This document shows, in pieces, positions 20,414-30,488 of a DNA stretch of 64,000 nucleotides. The first letter of the stretch is position 1. Each line of letters starts with the position of its first letter. Origin of the DNA: Collinsella aerofaciens (GTDB lineage Bacteria; Actinomycetota; Coriobacteriia; Coriobacteriales; Coriobacteriaceae); the NCBI RefSeq assembly GCF_901212495.1, contig NZ_CAAKNY010000017.1, positions 12,221-76,220 of the forward strand, read 5' to 3'. Below the pieces are notes generated by a model, which saw only the letters and a program-made list of their open reading frames with translations, was not told where the DNA came from and made no database searches. Made by a program: the position numbers and the translations under genes.

Positions 20414-23400
20414 TTACGCCTCCTTCTTGGTCGAAGCAACAGAGCCGGCAGCCACGGACGCAGCGCCCGCAACATCAAAGCGAGCGACATCAGCGGCACT
20501 CGCGCGACCGGTCACAATCTCAAACGCCAGCTCCTCAGCCTGCGCATGCGTCTTGCCGGCAGCCTCGCCCGCGGCGACAATCGCCAGCACGCGCTCATAC
20601 TCGGTCGGAATGACCTTCACAAAGTGCTTGCTCATCGTCTCGAAGCTGTAGAGCAGCTTGATGCCGCGCGGGCTCTGCGTCGCGTCCACGTGCTCCTGGA
20701 TGAGCTCGCGAATCTGCGCCAGCTCGCCGGCCGTCGGGGCCTTGAGCTCAACGCTCTCATGGTTCACGCGGGCATCGAGCGTGCCGTACTGGTCAAAGAC
20801 ATAGGCCACGCCGCCTGTCATGCCGGCGGCAAAATTCTGCCCGACCTCGCCCAGGATGAGCGCCAGACCGCCCGTCATGTACTCGCAGCCATGGTTGCCG
20901 CAGCCCTCGACCACCACCGTGGCACCGGAGTTGCGCACGGCAAAACGCTGGCCGGCAAGACCGTTAATGAAGCCGCGGCCGCTCGTGGCACCAAAGAACG
21001 CAACGTTGCCCACGATGATGTTCTCGTCGAACTTGTAGGTCGCATGCGGGTTGGGGCGCACCGACACCTCGCCGCCCGAAAGGCCCTTGCCAAAGTAGTC
21101 GTTGGCGTCGCCGCACACGTTGAGCGTAATGCCGCGCGGCAGGAAGGCTCCAAAGCTCTGACCGGCCGAACCATCGCAATCGATGGTGATGGAGCCGGCG
21201 GGCAGGCCCTCGGGATGTGCCTTGGTCACCGCGTTGCCCAAGATGGTGCCCACGCAGCGGTTGACGTTGGCGATATCGGCGCGGAAGCGAATCGGACGCA
21301 GGTGCGCGCGGGCATCGGCCGTATAGGGCACAAACAACGTGGAGTCGAGCGTCTTGTCGAGCTCGCTGTCCGCAGCCATCTGCGGCAGGAAGTGACGGCC
21401 GTCGGCGCCCGGAATATGGGCACCGAACTCGCAGGTCGCGCTCGCCAGCACGGGCGACAGATCGAGCAGGTTTGCTTTGCGGTTACCCGGAACCTCGATC
21501 TGGCGCAAGCACTCGGGATGGCCGACCATCTCGTCGACGGTGCGGAAGCCCAGGCTCGCCATGACCTCGCGCAGCTGCTCGGCAACAAAGAGCATAAAGT
21601 GCTCAACGTGCTCGGGCGTGCCGCGGAAGCCGCGACGCAGGCGGCAGTTTTGCGTAGCGATACCGGCCGGGCAGGTGTCCTGCTGGCAGTCGCGTTGCAT
21701 GAGGCAGCCCATGGAGATGAGCGGCATGGTCGCAAAGCCAAACTCCTCGGCGCCCAACAGGCAGGCGACGGCAACATCGGTGCCGTCCATGAGCTTGCCG
21801 TCGGCCTCGAGCACCACGCGTGAGCGCAGGCCGTTTTGCAGCAGCGTCTGCTGGGCCTCGGCAAGGCCAAGCTCCAGCGGCAGACCCGCATGCCAGATAG
21901 AGTCGCGCGCAGCGGCACCCGAGCCGCCATTGTGGCCGCTGATCAAGATCTTGTCGGCAGCACCCTTGGCCACACCGGTGGCGATGGTGCCGACGCCGGC
22001 CTCGCTGACCAGCTTGACCGACACGCGTGCGCCGGGGTTGGCGTTCTTAAGGTCAAAGATCAGCTCTGCCAGGTCCTCGATGGAGTAGATGTCGTGGTGC
22101 GGCGGAGGCGAGATCAGGCCGATGCCGGGCGTGGACTGACGGACCTCGGCGATCCAGGGGTAGACCTTCTTGCCGGGCAGGTGGCCACCCTCGCCGGGCT
22201 TGGCGCCCTGGGCCATCTTGATCTGAATCTCGAAGGCGCTGCACAGGTAGCGGCTCGTCACGCCAAAGCGCGCGCTTGCCACCTGCTTGATGGCGGAGTT
22301 CTTGGAGTCACCATTAGCCAGCGGGGTCTCGCGACGCGGATCCTCACCGCCCTCGCCGGAGTTGGAACGGCCGTGCAGGCGGTTCATGGCGATGGCCATG
22401 CACTCGTGTGCCTCTTTGCTGATGGAGCCGTACGACATGGCGCCGGTGTTAAAGCGGCGGACGATGTTGAGCGCGGGCTCGACCTCGTCGAGTGCCACCG
22501 GAGTGCGGCCGCTGGCATCAAAGTCCAGCAGATCGCGCAGGCGCACGGCGCGGCCGATGCGGTGCAGGCGGGCGCTGTACTCCTTAAAGGTGTCATAGCT
22601 GTCCTCACGGCAGGCGGTCTGCAGCAAGTAGACAGTCTGCGGATCGATGAGGTGATCCTCGCCGCCGAGCGGACGCCACTTGGTCAGACCCAGCGTGGGC
22701 AGCTGATCGGGAGCCGGGCTCTTAAGGATAGCGAGCGCGGCGTCGTAGCGCTCGTTTTGCTCGCGCTCGACGTCCTCGACACCCATACCGCCCACACGGC
22801 TCACCGTGCCGGCGAAGTACGCGTTGACGAACTCCGGTGTAAAGCCCACGGCCTCGAAGATCTGCGCCGAATGGTAGCTCTGCACCGTGGAGATGCCCAT
22901 CTTGGACATGATGGAGACGATGCCGGCGGTCGCAGCCTTGTTGAAGTTGGCGATGCCCTGCTCGGCCGTCACGTCCAAGTCGCCGCGTGCCGCCAGATCG
23001 CGGATGCACGCATGCGCGTTGTACGGATAGATGCCGCTCGCGGAGTAGCCCACCAGTGCCGCAAAGTCGTGCGGGGACACGGCGTCGCCGCACTCCACCA
23101 CGATGTCGGCAAAGGTGCGCACGCCGGCGCGGATCAGGTGGTTGTGCACGCAGCCCACGGCGAGCAGCGACGGCACGGGCACCTCGCCCGCCGCGGCGCG
23201 GTCGCTCAACACCACGATGTTCACGCCGTCGCGGACCGCAGCCTCAACGTCCTCTGCAAGCTGCTTGAGCGCAGCCTGCAGCGCGCCCTCGCCGGCATCG
23301 CGGCAGTACACGGCACGGAAACGGCGGGTCTTAAAGCCCACGCGGTCGATGGCGCAGATACGCTCGAACTCCTCCTCGTTGAGCAACGGGCGCTCCAAGC

Positions 23401-25099
23401 GAACCAGCTGGCAGGCCGTACGGGAGTCCTCGAGCAGGTTGCCGTGGTTGCCCAGGTAGAGCGTGGTCGAGGTGACCATATGCTCGCGAAGGGCGTCGAT
23501 GGGCGGGTTCGTGACCTGAGCGAACAGCTGATAGAAATAGTCGTAGAAGGAGCGCGTCTTCTTGGACAGGCAGGCCAGCGGTGCATCGATGCCCATCGAG
23601 GCGAGCGGCGCCTTGCCCTGCTGGGCCATGGGACGCACGACCTCGTCAACATCATCCCAGTGATACCCGAGCTTAGCCATGCGCACGGCGGCGGGCACCT
23701 CGGCGTCCTCGGCGGGCGTCGCCACGGCAGGGCCATCGAGCGCATCGACGGTCAGCGTCTCCTCGGCAATCCAATCACGGTAGGGCTTTTCCTTGGCGTA
23801 ACGGGCGCGCAGCTCGTCGTTGTAGATCACGCGGCCACGGGCAAAGTCGACCTCGAGCATCTGACCCGGTCCCAGGCAGCCGCTCGTCAGGATGTTCTCG
23901 GGGCGCACCTCGATGGTGCCCACCTCGCTTGCCAGCATAAAGCGGCCGTCGCGCGTCACATAGTAGCGGGCGGGACGCAGGCCGTTACGGTCGAGGGCGG
24001 CGCCCAGCGTGCGACCGTCGGTAAAGGCGATGGCCGCCGGGCCATCCCACGGCTCCATGAGCATGGACTGGTAAGCGTCGTAGGCGCGGCGCTCCTCACT
24101 CAGGCTGTCGTTGTGGTCCCACGGCTCGGGCAGCAACATGGACGCGGCACGCGTAAGCGGGCGACCGTTCATGACCAGGAACTCGAGCACGTTGTCCAGA
24201 ATCGCGGAGTCGGAACCCTCGCGGTTGATGATGGGCATCACGCGCTCAAGATCGTGCTGCAGCACGGGGCTGTACAGGTTGGGCTCTCGGGCGCGGATCC
24301 AGTTGACGTTGCCCTTGAGGGTGTTGATCTCGCCGTTGTGGATGATAAAGCGGTTGGGGTGTGCGCGCTCCCAGCTGGGCGTGGTGTTGGTGGAGTACCG
24401 CGAGTGGACGAGCGCTACAGCCGTCTTGACGGCGGCGTCGTTGAGATCGATGAAGAAGCGGCGCATCTGCGTGGCGACCAGCATGCCCTTGTATACGATA
24501 GTGCGCGAGCTCATGGAGCACACATAGAAGATCTTGTCGCGCAAGGCGAACTCGGCGTCGGCCTTCTTTTCGATGGTACGGCGGCACACGTACAGGCGAC
24601 GCTCAAAGGCATCGCCGGCGGGCGTGTCGTCCGGACGGCCCAGGAAGGCCTGCAGGATAGTAGGCATGCAGGCGCGGGCCGTCTCGCCCAGATCGTGCGG
24701 GTCGACCGGCACCTCGCGCCAAAAGAGCAGCGGCACGCCGGCCTCGGCGCAGCCCTCCTCGAACACGCGGCGGGCATCCTCCACGCCCTTGTCGTCCTGC
24801 GGGAAGAACAGCATGGCCACGCCATAGTCGCCCTCTGCCGGCAGAATCTGGCCGCACTTTTGAGCCTCTTTACGGAAAAAGTGATGCGGAACCTGGAACA
24901 GGATGCCAGCGCCGTCGCCGGTGTTCTTCTCGAGTCCCGTGCCGCCGCGGTGCTCCAAGTTGACCAGAATGGACAGTGCATCGTCCAGAATCTGGTGATG
25001 GCGCTCACCGTTGATATCGGCAAGCGCGCCGATGCCACATGCATCGTGGTCGAATTCGGGGCGATAAAGGCCCTGCTGCTGAGCGGAATCTGCCTGCAT
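20414..25099 (-). CDS. gltB: Glutamate synthase large subunit
   Basis: Catalytic subunit of GOGAT. At 1561 aa it has the usual order: N-terminal class II glutaminase with nucleophile Cys21 in HDACGIG after a short propeptide, central domain, FMN-binding synthase domain (SGEGGEDP and GHNGGSGAAARDS), the 3Fe-4S cysteine cluster (CLMQRDCQQDTCPAG), and the C-terminal beta-helix (GXXG repeats). The ATG is preceded by GGGGAGGAT. It is transcribed with gltD. Confidence 0.97.
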   Translation of the reverse strand: MQADSAQQQGLYRPEFDHDACGIGALADINGERHHQILDDALSILVNLEHRGGTGLEKNTGDGAGILFQVPHHFFRKEAQKCGQILPAEGDYGVAMLFFPQDDKGVEDARRVFEEGCAEAGVPLLFWREVPVDPHDLGETARACMPTILQAFLGRPDDTPAGDAFERRLYVCRRTIEKKADAEFALRDKIFYVCSMSSRTIVYKGMLVATQMRRFFIDLNDAAVKTAVALVHSRYSTNTTPSWERAHPNRFIIHNGEINTLKGNVNWIRAREPNLYSPVLQHDLERVMPIINREGSDSAILDNVLEFLVMNGRPLTRAASMLLPEPWDHNDSLSEERRAYDAYQSMLMEPWDGPAAIAFTDGRTLGAALDRNGLRPARYYVTRDGRFMLASEVGTIEVRPENILTSGCLGPGQMLEVDFARGRVIYNDELRARYAKEKPYRDWIAEETLTVDALDGPAVATPAEDAEVPAAVRMAKLGYHWDDVDEVVRPMAQQGKAPLASMGIDAPLACLSKKTRSFYDYFYQLFAQVTNPPIDALREHMVTSTTLYLGNHGNLLEDSRTACQLVRLERPLLNEEEFERICAIDRVGFKTRRFRAVYCRDAGEGALQAALKQLAEDVEAAVRDGVNIVVLSDRAAAGEVPVPSLLAVGCVHNHLIRAGVRTFADIVVECGDAVSPHDFAALVGYSASGIYPYNAHACIRDLAARGDLDVTAEQGIANFNKAATAGIVSIMSKMGISTVQSYHSAQIFEAVGFTPEFVNAYFAGTVSRVGGMGVEDVEREQNERYDAALAILKSPAPDQLPTLGLTKWRPLGGEDHLIDPQTVYLLQTACREDSYDTFKEYSARLHRIGRAVRLRDLLDFDASGRTPVALDEVEPALNIVRRFNTGAMSYGSISKEAHECMAIAMNRLHGRSNSGEGGEDPRRETPLANGDSKNSAIKQVASARFGVTSRYLCSAFEIQIKMAQGAKPGEGGHLPGKKVYPWIAEVRQSTPGIGLISPPPHHDIYSIEDLAELIFDLKNANPGARVSVKLVSEAGVGTIATGVAKGAADKILISGHNGGSGAAARDSIWHAGLPLELGLAEAQQTLLQNGLRSRVVLEADGKLMDGTDVAVACLLGAEEFGFATMPLISMGCLMQRDCQQDTCPAGIATQNCRLRRGFRGTPEHVEHFMLFVAEQLREVMASLGFRTVDEMVGHPECLRQIEVPGNRKANLLDLSPVLASATCEFGAHIPGADGRHFLPQMAADSELDKTLDSTLFVPYTADARAHLRPIRFRADIANVNRCVGTILGNAVTKAHPEGLPAGSITIDCDGSAGQSFGAFLPRGITLNVCGDANDYFGKGLSGGEVSVRPNPHATYKFDENIIVGNVAFFGATSGRGFINGLAGQRFAVRNSGATVVVEGCGNHGCEYMTGGLALILGEVGQNFAAGMTGGVAYVFDQYGTLDARVNHESVELKAPTAGELAQIRELIQEHVDATQSPRGIKLLYSFETMSKHFVKVIPTEYERVLAIVAAGEAAGKTHAQAEELAFEIVTGRASAADVARFDVAGAASVAAGSVASTKKEA

Positions 25100-25216
25100 C
25101 GCGATCCTCCCCTAGGTGTTAGACAGTCAGTTGAATAGGCATACTAGAAGTATCGCCGATCCGTTGTGTTTCCTGCCCGTTTCGAAACAATTGCGTAACG
25201 CACGCAACAAATGATT

Positions 25217-25291
25217 CCTTGGGGACGGAGGGAAACGGATCACTTAGTCTGACTGACCCCCCTGAGCAATCCGTTTCCTCCATCCCCAAGG
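25217..25291. repeat. Inverted repeat, GATCC-GGGGACGG family, copy 1
   Basis: CCTTGGGGACGGAGG... (25217-25240) pairs with 25269-25291 with few mismatches. Related elements lie at 41130-41155 (half copy) and 53387-53470. It sits in the ~300-bp divergent region between gltB and the arylsulfotransferase-like gene; the rest of that region holds promoters I cannot place. Confidence 0.85.
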
Positions 25292-25398
25292 GGTCATTCT
25301 GAAAAAGCGATATCCGAGTACCTCAATTCCATATATTCATACACGTTTAGTAGGTTGTAGACTATCGGGAACCGAAACCGTGCAGACAGGAGTCACTC

Positions 25399-26916
25399 AT
25401 GGGCTATCCGAGCATTCATCCCACCGGCACACTCATCTACGACAAAGAGCGTGCCAATAACGGCTACACCATCTTCCCCACCCCGGGCGGCGCGCTGCTC
25501 ATCGACATGAACGGCCGCGAGGTCAACCGCTGGGCGGGTCTGGGCGGCTTCCCCAACAAGCTGCTGCCGGGCGGCCAAGTCTTTGGCACCTCGGGCGCAC
25601 GCGGCGGCGCGGCAGCCTATCAGGACCAGCTCGACCTGTTGCAAGTCGCCTGGGACGGCAATATTGTGTGGAAATGGGACCATACCGAACTCGTGGCCGA
25701 CGAGGGCAAGGACCCCACCTGGCAGGCGCGTCAGCACCACGACTACCAGCGTGAAGGCTCGCCCGTGGGCTATTATGCGCCCGGCCTAGAGCCGCGCACG
25801 GACGGCGGCAACACCATCATCCTCACGCACGAGAACAGCTATCACCCCGAGATCAGCGACAAGCTCCTGATCGACGACAAGGTCATCGAGGTCACCTGGG
25901 ACGGCGAGGTCGTCTGGGAGTGGCGCGCGTCGGAGCATTTTGAAGAGTTCGGCTTTGACGAGGCAGCCAAAAAGTCGCTCTACAACAATCCCTCCATGCG
26001 CGGCGAGGCCGGCGGCGACTGGCTGCACATCAACTGCGTCTCGGAGCTCGGCCCCAACAAGTGGTACGACCGCGGTGACGAGCGCTTTGCCCCCGAGAAC
26101 CTCATCCTCGACTGCCGCAACGCCAATATCTTGGCCATCATCTCCAAAAAGACGGGCAAGATCGTCTGGAAACTCGGCCCGCGCTTCGACGGCAGCGATG
26201 CCGAGAAAAAGATCGGCTGGATTATCGGCCAGCATCACTTTCATATGATCCCCAAGGGCCTTCCCGGCGAGGGCGACCTGTTGGTCTTCGATAACGGCGG
26301 TGCCGCGGGATACGACGCGCCCAACGCCATCGCGCCCGACGGCACCAACGCCGTCCACCGCGACTACTCGCGCATTCTGCAGTTCAACCCCATCACGCTC
26401 GAGGTCACGTGGCAGTACACCCCGCTCGAAGCCGGCTGGCTCCCCTTTGCCGACGGCAGTCGCTTCTACTCGCCGTTCATCAGCTCTGCCCAGCGTCTGC
26501 CCAACGGCAACACGCTTATCACTGAGGGCTCCGACGGTCATCTGATCGAGGTCACGCCCAAGCACGAGATTGTCTGGGAGTATCTGAGCCCCTACTTCAA
26601 GGCACCGGCGCCCGGCTTTAGCTCCAACATGGTCTACCGCGCCTACCGTGCGCCCTATGAGTGGGTTCCGCAGGTAGAGCACGCGCCCGAGGTGTCGATC
26701 GAGCCCATCGACAACGCCACCTTCCGCGTGCCGGGCGCTTCGAGCGAGAAGCTCAACGTAACCGTGGTCGATGACATCGACCCCTACCAGACCGCTCTGA
26801 CCGGCATGAATGCCGAGGACGAGGAATCCGACGAGGGCCATGCGGACTTTTGCATGATGCGCCTGGACACCGCCGACCTCAAGGGCGACAGCAAGGGTCC
26901 CAAGTTCGACCTATAA
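25399..26916 (+). CDS. Arylsulfotransferase (ASST)-family beta-propeller protein
   Basis: 505 aa. ASST enzymes move sulfate between phenolic compounds without PAPS. Repeated propeller-blade strings are visible (WDGNIVWKWDH, WDGEVVWEW, TGKIVWKLG, HEIVWEYLSP) plus the His-rich QHHFHM and GNTLITEG motifs typical of ASST/arylsulfotransferase_2 proteins. There is no signal peptide, unlike the periplasmic E. coli AssT, so it should be cytoplasmic. An ACAGGAG ribosome site precedes the ATG. It is monocistronic, ending just before array E. The substrate is unknown. Confidence 0.82.
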   Translation: MGYPSIHPTGTLIYDKERANNGYTIFPTPGGALLIDMNGREVNRWAGLGGFPNKLLPGGQVFGTSGARGGAAAYQDQLDLLQVAWDGNIVWKWDHTELVADEGKDPTWQARQHHDYQREGSPVGYYAPGLEPRTDGGNTIILTHENSYHPEISDKLLIDDKVIEVTWDGEVVWEWRASEHFEEFGFDEAAKKSLYNNPSMRGEAGGDWLHINCVSELGPNKWYDRGDERFAPENLILDCRNANILAIISKKTGKIVWKLGPRFDGSDAEKKIGWIIGQHHFHMIPKGLPGEGDLLVFDNGGAAGYDAPNAIAPDGTNAVHRDYSRILQFNPITLEVTWQYTPLEAGWLPFADGSRFYSPFISSAQRLPNGNTLITEGSDGHLIEVTPKHEIVWEYLSPYFKAPAPGFSSNMVYRAYRAPYEWVPQVEHAPEVSIEPIDNATFRVPGASSEKLNVTVVDDIDPYQTALTGMNAEDEESDEGHADFCMMRLDTADLKGDSKGPKFDL

Positions 26917-26930
26917 GCTCACCGCTTCAA

Positions 26931-27149
26931 GCATCTCAATCTGTAACAGGAAGACCCGATTTCGACGCCTAACTGTTACAGATTGAGATGCTTTTGAGAG
27001 ACGGCTCCGAATGTCTCAATCTGTAACACGAAGGGCCGGTTTTGGCGGTCAACTGTTACAGATCGAGATTTTCCATAGGACCATTTCTTCCTGTCTCGAT
27101 CTGTAACACCTAGGCCCAATTTCCATCCCTAGTTGTTACAGATCGAGAC
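26931..27149. repeat. Palindromic array E (3 units)
   Basis: Units at 26933-26989, 27013-27069 and 27093-27149, 23-bp gaps, 80-bp period, all in the same (T-run) orientation. Unit 1 is a perfect palindrome extended to 18-bp arms (GCATCTC/GAGATGC); unit 3 has perfectly complementary 16-bp arms. It lies 15 bp after the arylsulfotransferase stop and 140 bp before gpmA. Confidence 0.97.
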
Positions 27150-27287
27150 ATTTCGGCAGCCCCCTTTCACCATCCCATTCAAATACAACAATTTTGTTAG
27201 TCTTGGTTAACTTTTAAGCCTAAAACGGGTATCCTTTGCGGCGTAAAGCAAACGGCACGCACGCCGCGCCAAATCAAGGAGGCCCCT

Positions 27288-28061
27288 ATGGCACACCAAG
27301 CAGACCAGCAGACGATGCAACTTGTCCTTATCCGTCACGGAGAATCCGAGTGGAACAAACTCAACCTGTTCACCGGCTGGACCGATGTTGAGCTCACCGA
27401 CACGGGCCGCGAAGAAGCCGCCGCAGGCGGTCAAGCCCTCAAAGAAGCCGGTTTCGACTTTGACGTCTGCTACACTTCGCGCCTCAAGCGCGCGATCCAC
27501 ACCCTCAACATCGTGCTCGGCCAAATGGATCGCGAGTGGCTGCCTGTCATCAAATCCTGGAAGCTCAACGAGCGCCACTACGGCGCGTTACAGGGTCTCA
27601 ACAAGGCCGATGCCGCGGCAGAGCACGGCGACGAACAGGTGCTCATCTGGCGCCGCTCCTTCGACGTGTGCCCACCGGCACTCGAGCCGAACGACACGCG
27701 CGATCCCCACACCCAGGAGCAATACCGCGACGTCGCACCCGATCAGCTGCCCTATACCGAGTGCCTCAAGGATACGATCGCCCGCGCCTGGCCTTATTTC
27801 GAAGACGAGATTCGCCCCCAAATGCTCGCCGGCAAGCGCGTACTCATCGCCGCACACGGCAACTCCCTGCGCTCTCTCGTCATGAAGTTCGAGCACCTCA
27901 CGCCCGAGGAAATCCTCAAGGTCAACATCCCCACCGGCGTGCCACTCGTCTACACCTTCGACACCGATTTCAACGTCCTCGACAAGCGCTACATCGGCGA
28001 CCCGGCGACCATCACCGCCAAGATTGACGCTGTGGCCAACCAGGGCAAGGCGCGCAAGTAA
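27288..28061 (+). CDS. gpmA: 2,3-bisphosphoglycerate-dependent phosphoglycerate mutase
   Basis: Glycolytic interconversion of 3- and 2-phosphoglycerate. The 257-aa protein has the phospho-histidine motif RHGESEWN (His17), NLFTGWTDVEL, SWKLNERHYGALQG, and the second catalytic AAHGNSLR. Length matches GpmA. CAAGGAGG lies 7 bp before the ATG. mntH follows 75 bp downstream, and the pair is flanked by arrays E and F. Confidence 0.96.
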   Translation: MAHQADQQTMQLVLIRHGESEWNKLNLFTGWTDVELTDTGREEAAAGGQALKEAGFDFDVCYTSRLKRAIHTLNIVLGQMDREWLPVIKSWKLNERHYGALQGLNKADAAAEHGDEQVLIWRRSFDVCPPALEPNDTRDPHTQEQYRDVAPDQLPYTECLKDTIARAWPYFEDEIRPQMLAGKRVLIAAHGNSLRSLVMKFEHLTPEEILKVNIPTGVPLVYTFDTDFNVLDKRYIGDPATITAKIDAVANQGKARK

Positions 28062-28136
28062 CCCCAACCTAAACCGAGTGCGCGGCGCCGCATAACCCAA
28101 GCGCGGCGCCGCGCTGCCCCTATGCAGGAACCGACC

Positions 28137-29393
28137 ATGATCAACCACCTCAAACAACACTTTGGCTCCCGACGCACCGGTGGTCACGGAGGCCTAGACA
28201 TTGCGCGGCACATCGGTCCCGGACTGCTCGTGACCGTCGGCTTTATCGACCCGGGCAACTGGGCCTCCAATATGGCCGCGGGCTCGCAGTTTGGCTACGC
28301 GCTGCTGTGGATCGTCACGCTGTCCACGATTATGCTCATTGTGCTGCAGCACAACGCGGCGCACTTGGGTATCGCCACGGGCGCCTGTCTTGCCGAGGCC
28401 ACGACACGCTACCTCCCCCGCTTCGGTGGGCGCGCGGTGCTCGCCAGTGCCTATCTCGCGACCATCGCCACCGCCATGGCCGAAGTCCTGGGTGGCGCGA
28501 TTGCCCTTCAAATGCTCTTTGGGCTGCCTGTGCGCGCGGGCTGCGTCATCGTGGCGGCAGTGTCGATGGCGATGCTCGTGACGAGCTCCTACAAGCGCGC
28601 CGAACGCTGGATCATCGCTTTCGTAGGCGTGGTAGGACTCTCGTTTTTGGCCGAGCTTGCACTAGTCAAGGTCGACTGGCCGCAAGCCGCCGCAAGCTGG
28701 ATCACGCCCAGCATGCCCACTGGCTCTGCCGCGATTATCGTGAGTGTCCTAGGCGCGGTCGTTATGCCCCACAACCTCTTCCTGCACTCCGAGGTCATCC
28801 AATCCATGCACTTCGAAGGCCAAGGCGAGCAAGTTATCGAAGAACGTTTGCGCTACGAGCTCTTCGACACGCTCTTTTCGATGGGCGTGGGCTGGGCAAT
28901 CAACTCGGCCATGGTCATCCTGGCCGCGACGACCTTCTTTGCGCATGGCATTGTCGTAGACGACCTCGCCGTCGCAGCTGCCACGCTCTCCCCCATTCTG
29001 GGCACGGCAAGCTCGACCATCTTTGCGGTAGCGCTGCTGTTCGCGGGACTATCGAGCAGCGTGACGGCGGGCATGGCGGCGGGCACCATCACCGCGGGCA
29101 TGTTCGACGAGGAATACGACATCCACGACCGACATTCCTCGATCGGCGTGGCGGCCTGTTTCGCCGGTGCCGTCGCATCGTGCCTGGTCGTCCCAAACCC
29201 CTTTGAAGGGCTTATCTGGAGTCAGGCACTGCTGTCGCTTCAGCTGCCGATTACGGTCTTTGTGCTCATACGGCTCACCAGCTCACGCCGCGTCATGGGC
29301 AAATACGCCAACTCGCGCCCACTCAATGCGCTGCTCGTAGGGATCGGTATCATCGTGACGACTCTCGATGTCGTGTTGTTGACAGGGATGTAA
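28137..29393 (+). CDS. mntH: NRAMP-family Mn2+/Fe2+ transporter
   Basis: Proton-coupled divalent metal importer. The 418-aa protein has about 11 membrane segments, the metal-site motif DPGN (residues 38-41) in TM1, and MPHN near residue 210 in TM6, the Met-containing form of true Mn/Fe Nramps. I chose the ATG at 28137, preceded by GCAGGAAC; the ATG at 28122 has no ribosome site. Array F begins 27 bp after the stop. Confidence 0.93.
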   Translation: MINHLKQHFGSRRTGGHGGLDIARHIGPGLLVTVGFIDPGNWASNMAAGSQFGYALLWIVTLSTIMLIVLQHNAAHLGIATGACLAEATTRYLPRFGGRAVLASAYLATIATAMAEVLGGAIALQMLFGLPVRAGCVIVAAVSMAMLVTSSYKRAERWIIAFVGVVGLSFLAELALVKVDWPQAAASWITPSMPTGSAAIIVSVLGAVVMPHNLFLHSEVIQSMHFEGQGEQVIEERLRYELFDTLFSMGVGWAINSAMVILAATTFFAHGIVVDDLAVAAATLSPILGTASSTIFAVALLFAGLSSSVTAGMAAGTITAGMFDEEYDIHDRHSSIGVAACFAGAVASCLVVPNPFEGLIWSQALLSLQLPITVFVLIRLTSSRRVMGKYANSRPLNALLVGIGIIVTTLDVVLLTGM

Positions 29394-29420
29394 TGGGGCG
29401 GGACACCTACCCAGTCAAAC

Positions 29421-29637
29421 GTCTCGATCTGTAACATCTAGACCCGCTTTTGATGTCTAGGTGTTACAGATCGAGATCATTCCGAGGGACAGCTCCGTTT
29501 GTCTCAATCTGTAACACGTAGACCCCGTTTTCACTGCTAGATGTTACAGATTGAGATCTTCTACCGGACGGTTTTGGTTTATCTCAATCTGTAACAGATA
29601 GACCCGTTTTGAGCCGTTAGATGTTACAGATTGAGAC
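29421..29637. repeat. Palindromic array F (3 units)
   Basis: Units at 29421-29477, 29501-29557 and 29581-29637, 23-bp gaps, 80-bp period, all in T-run orientation. The loops share TAGACCC and CTAG blocks, the most uniform set in the window. The array fills the space between the convergent mntH and FecE-like genes, where a terminator would be expected, but no T-tract follows any stem. Confidence 0.97.
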
Positions 29638-29672
29638 AAAAGGTCGGCCGGACTCACGACAGACAGGATCGG

Positions 29673-30488
29673 CTAACAGCAGCTGTAGACAACCTCGCCG
29701 CCGAGCTCCATCCGGGCAATCGTTACGCCGAAGACTTGTTCGAGCACGCCCTGGTCGAGAATCTCGGCAGGTGTACCCACGGCAACGATGCGGCCGCTGT
29801 CCATGACGGCGATGCGGTCGCAGAAGCGCAGGGCGAGCGGCAGGTCATGAATAACCACAGCACCGGTCATCCCCTGCTCATGAACCAGCCCACGAGCCAG
29901 GCCCATCACGTCGAGCGCTGCGCGGGGGTCCAAGTAGGTCGTGGGCTCGTCGAGCAGCACGGTCCGTGCCCGCTGGGCGAGCACCATCGCGATAAACGCC
30001 CGCTGCCGCTCGCCGCCCGAAAGCGTGCGGGCAGCCTTGTGCGCCAAATGCTCAACACCGGCAACGCGCATAGACTCGGCAACAATCAGCCGGTCCTGAT
30101 CGGTCAGTCCGCCAAACAGCCCCATATGGGCATAGCGTCCGCACGACACAAGTGCCTCCACCGTCATGGACGGCGTGCGGTGAATCTGGGGCAGCAGCGC
30201 AATACGCTCGGCACGTTCACGTGCAGACAGGCTGTCGAGAGCATCACCCTCAACGAGCGCCTCGCCCGCGGCCGGCTCCAGCACGCCATCGATCACGCGC
30301 AACAGGGTCGACTTGCCGCAGCCGTTGGGACCGACGATGCCCGTCAGGCAACCCGCGGGCAGCGCAAGCGACAAGCCGTCCAACACCGCGTGCTCGCCAT
30401 AGGCAAAGCGGACATCGTGCAGCTCAACGGCCGCGGCCGGGCAAGCCGCACCCGCAGCGCCCGCGCCCCGCACGCCACGCTCACTCAT
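29673..30488 (-). CDS. ABC transporter ATP-binding protein, FecE/BtuD type
   Basis: ATPase of an iron-chelate/tetrapyrrole importer. It is a 271-aa protein with Walker A GPNGCGKST, the LSGGERQR signature and Walker B TVLLDEPTTYLD. The start overlaps the permease gene by 8 bp, as is usual for translational coupling. It is the last gene of the long minus-strand sulfur/iron cluster. Confidence 0.93.
   Translation of the reverse strand: MSERGVRGAGAAGAACPAAAVELHDVRFAYGEHAVLDGLSLALPAGCLTGIVGPNGCGKSTLLRVIDGVLEPAAGEALVEGDALDSLSARERAERIALLPQIHRTPSMTVEALVSCGRYAHMGLFGGLTDQDRLIVAESMRVAGVEHLAHKAARTLSGGERQRAFIAMVLAQRARTVLLDEPTTYLDPRAALDVMGLARGLVHEQGMTGAVVIHDLPLALRFCDRIAVMDSGRIVAVGTPAEILDQGVLEQVFGVTIARMELGGEVVYSCC

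Noticed and set aside
21836..25138. Long plus-strand open frame opposite gltB
   Set aside because: Antisense shadow of a GC-rich gene; no family motifs, no ribosome site, and gltB is certain. Similar shadows lie opposite copA, the sulfur cluster, secA and the EIICB/GH4 pair.
29421..29637. Palindromic units as ordinary bidirectional terminators
   Set aside because: The stems are not G/C-rich at the base, none is followed by a T-tract, and arrays also occur in a divergent region (A) and upstream of genes (D, E) where terminators make little sense.
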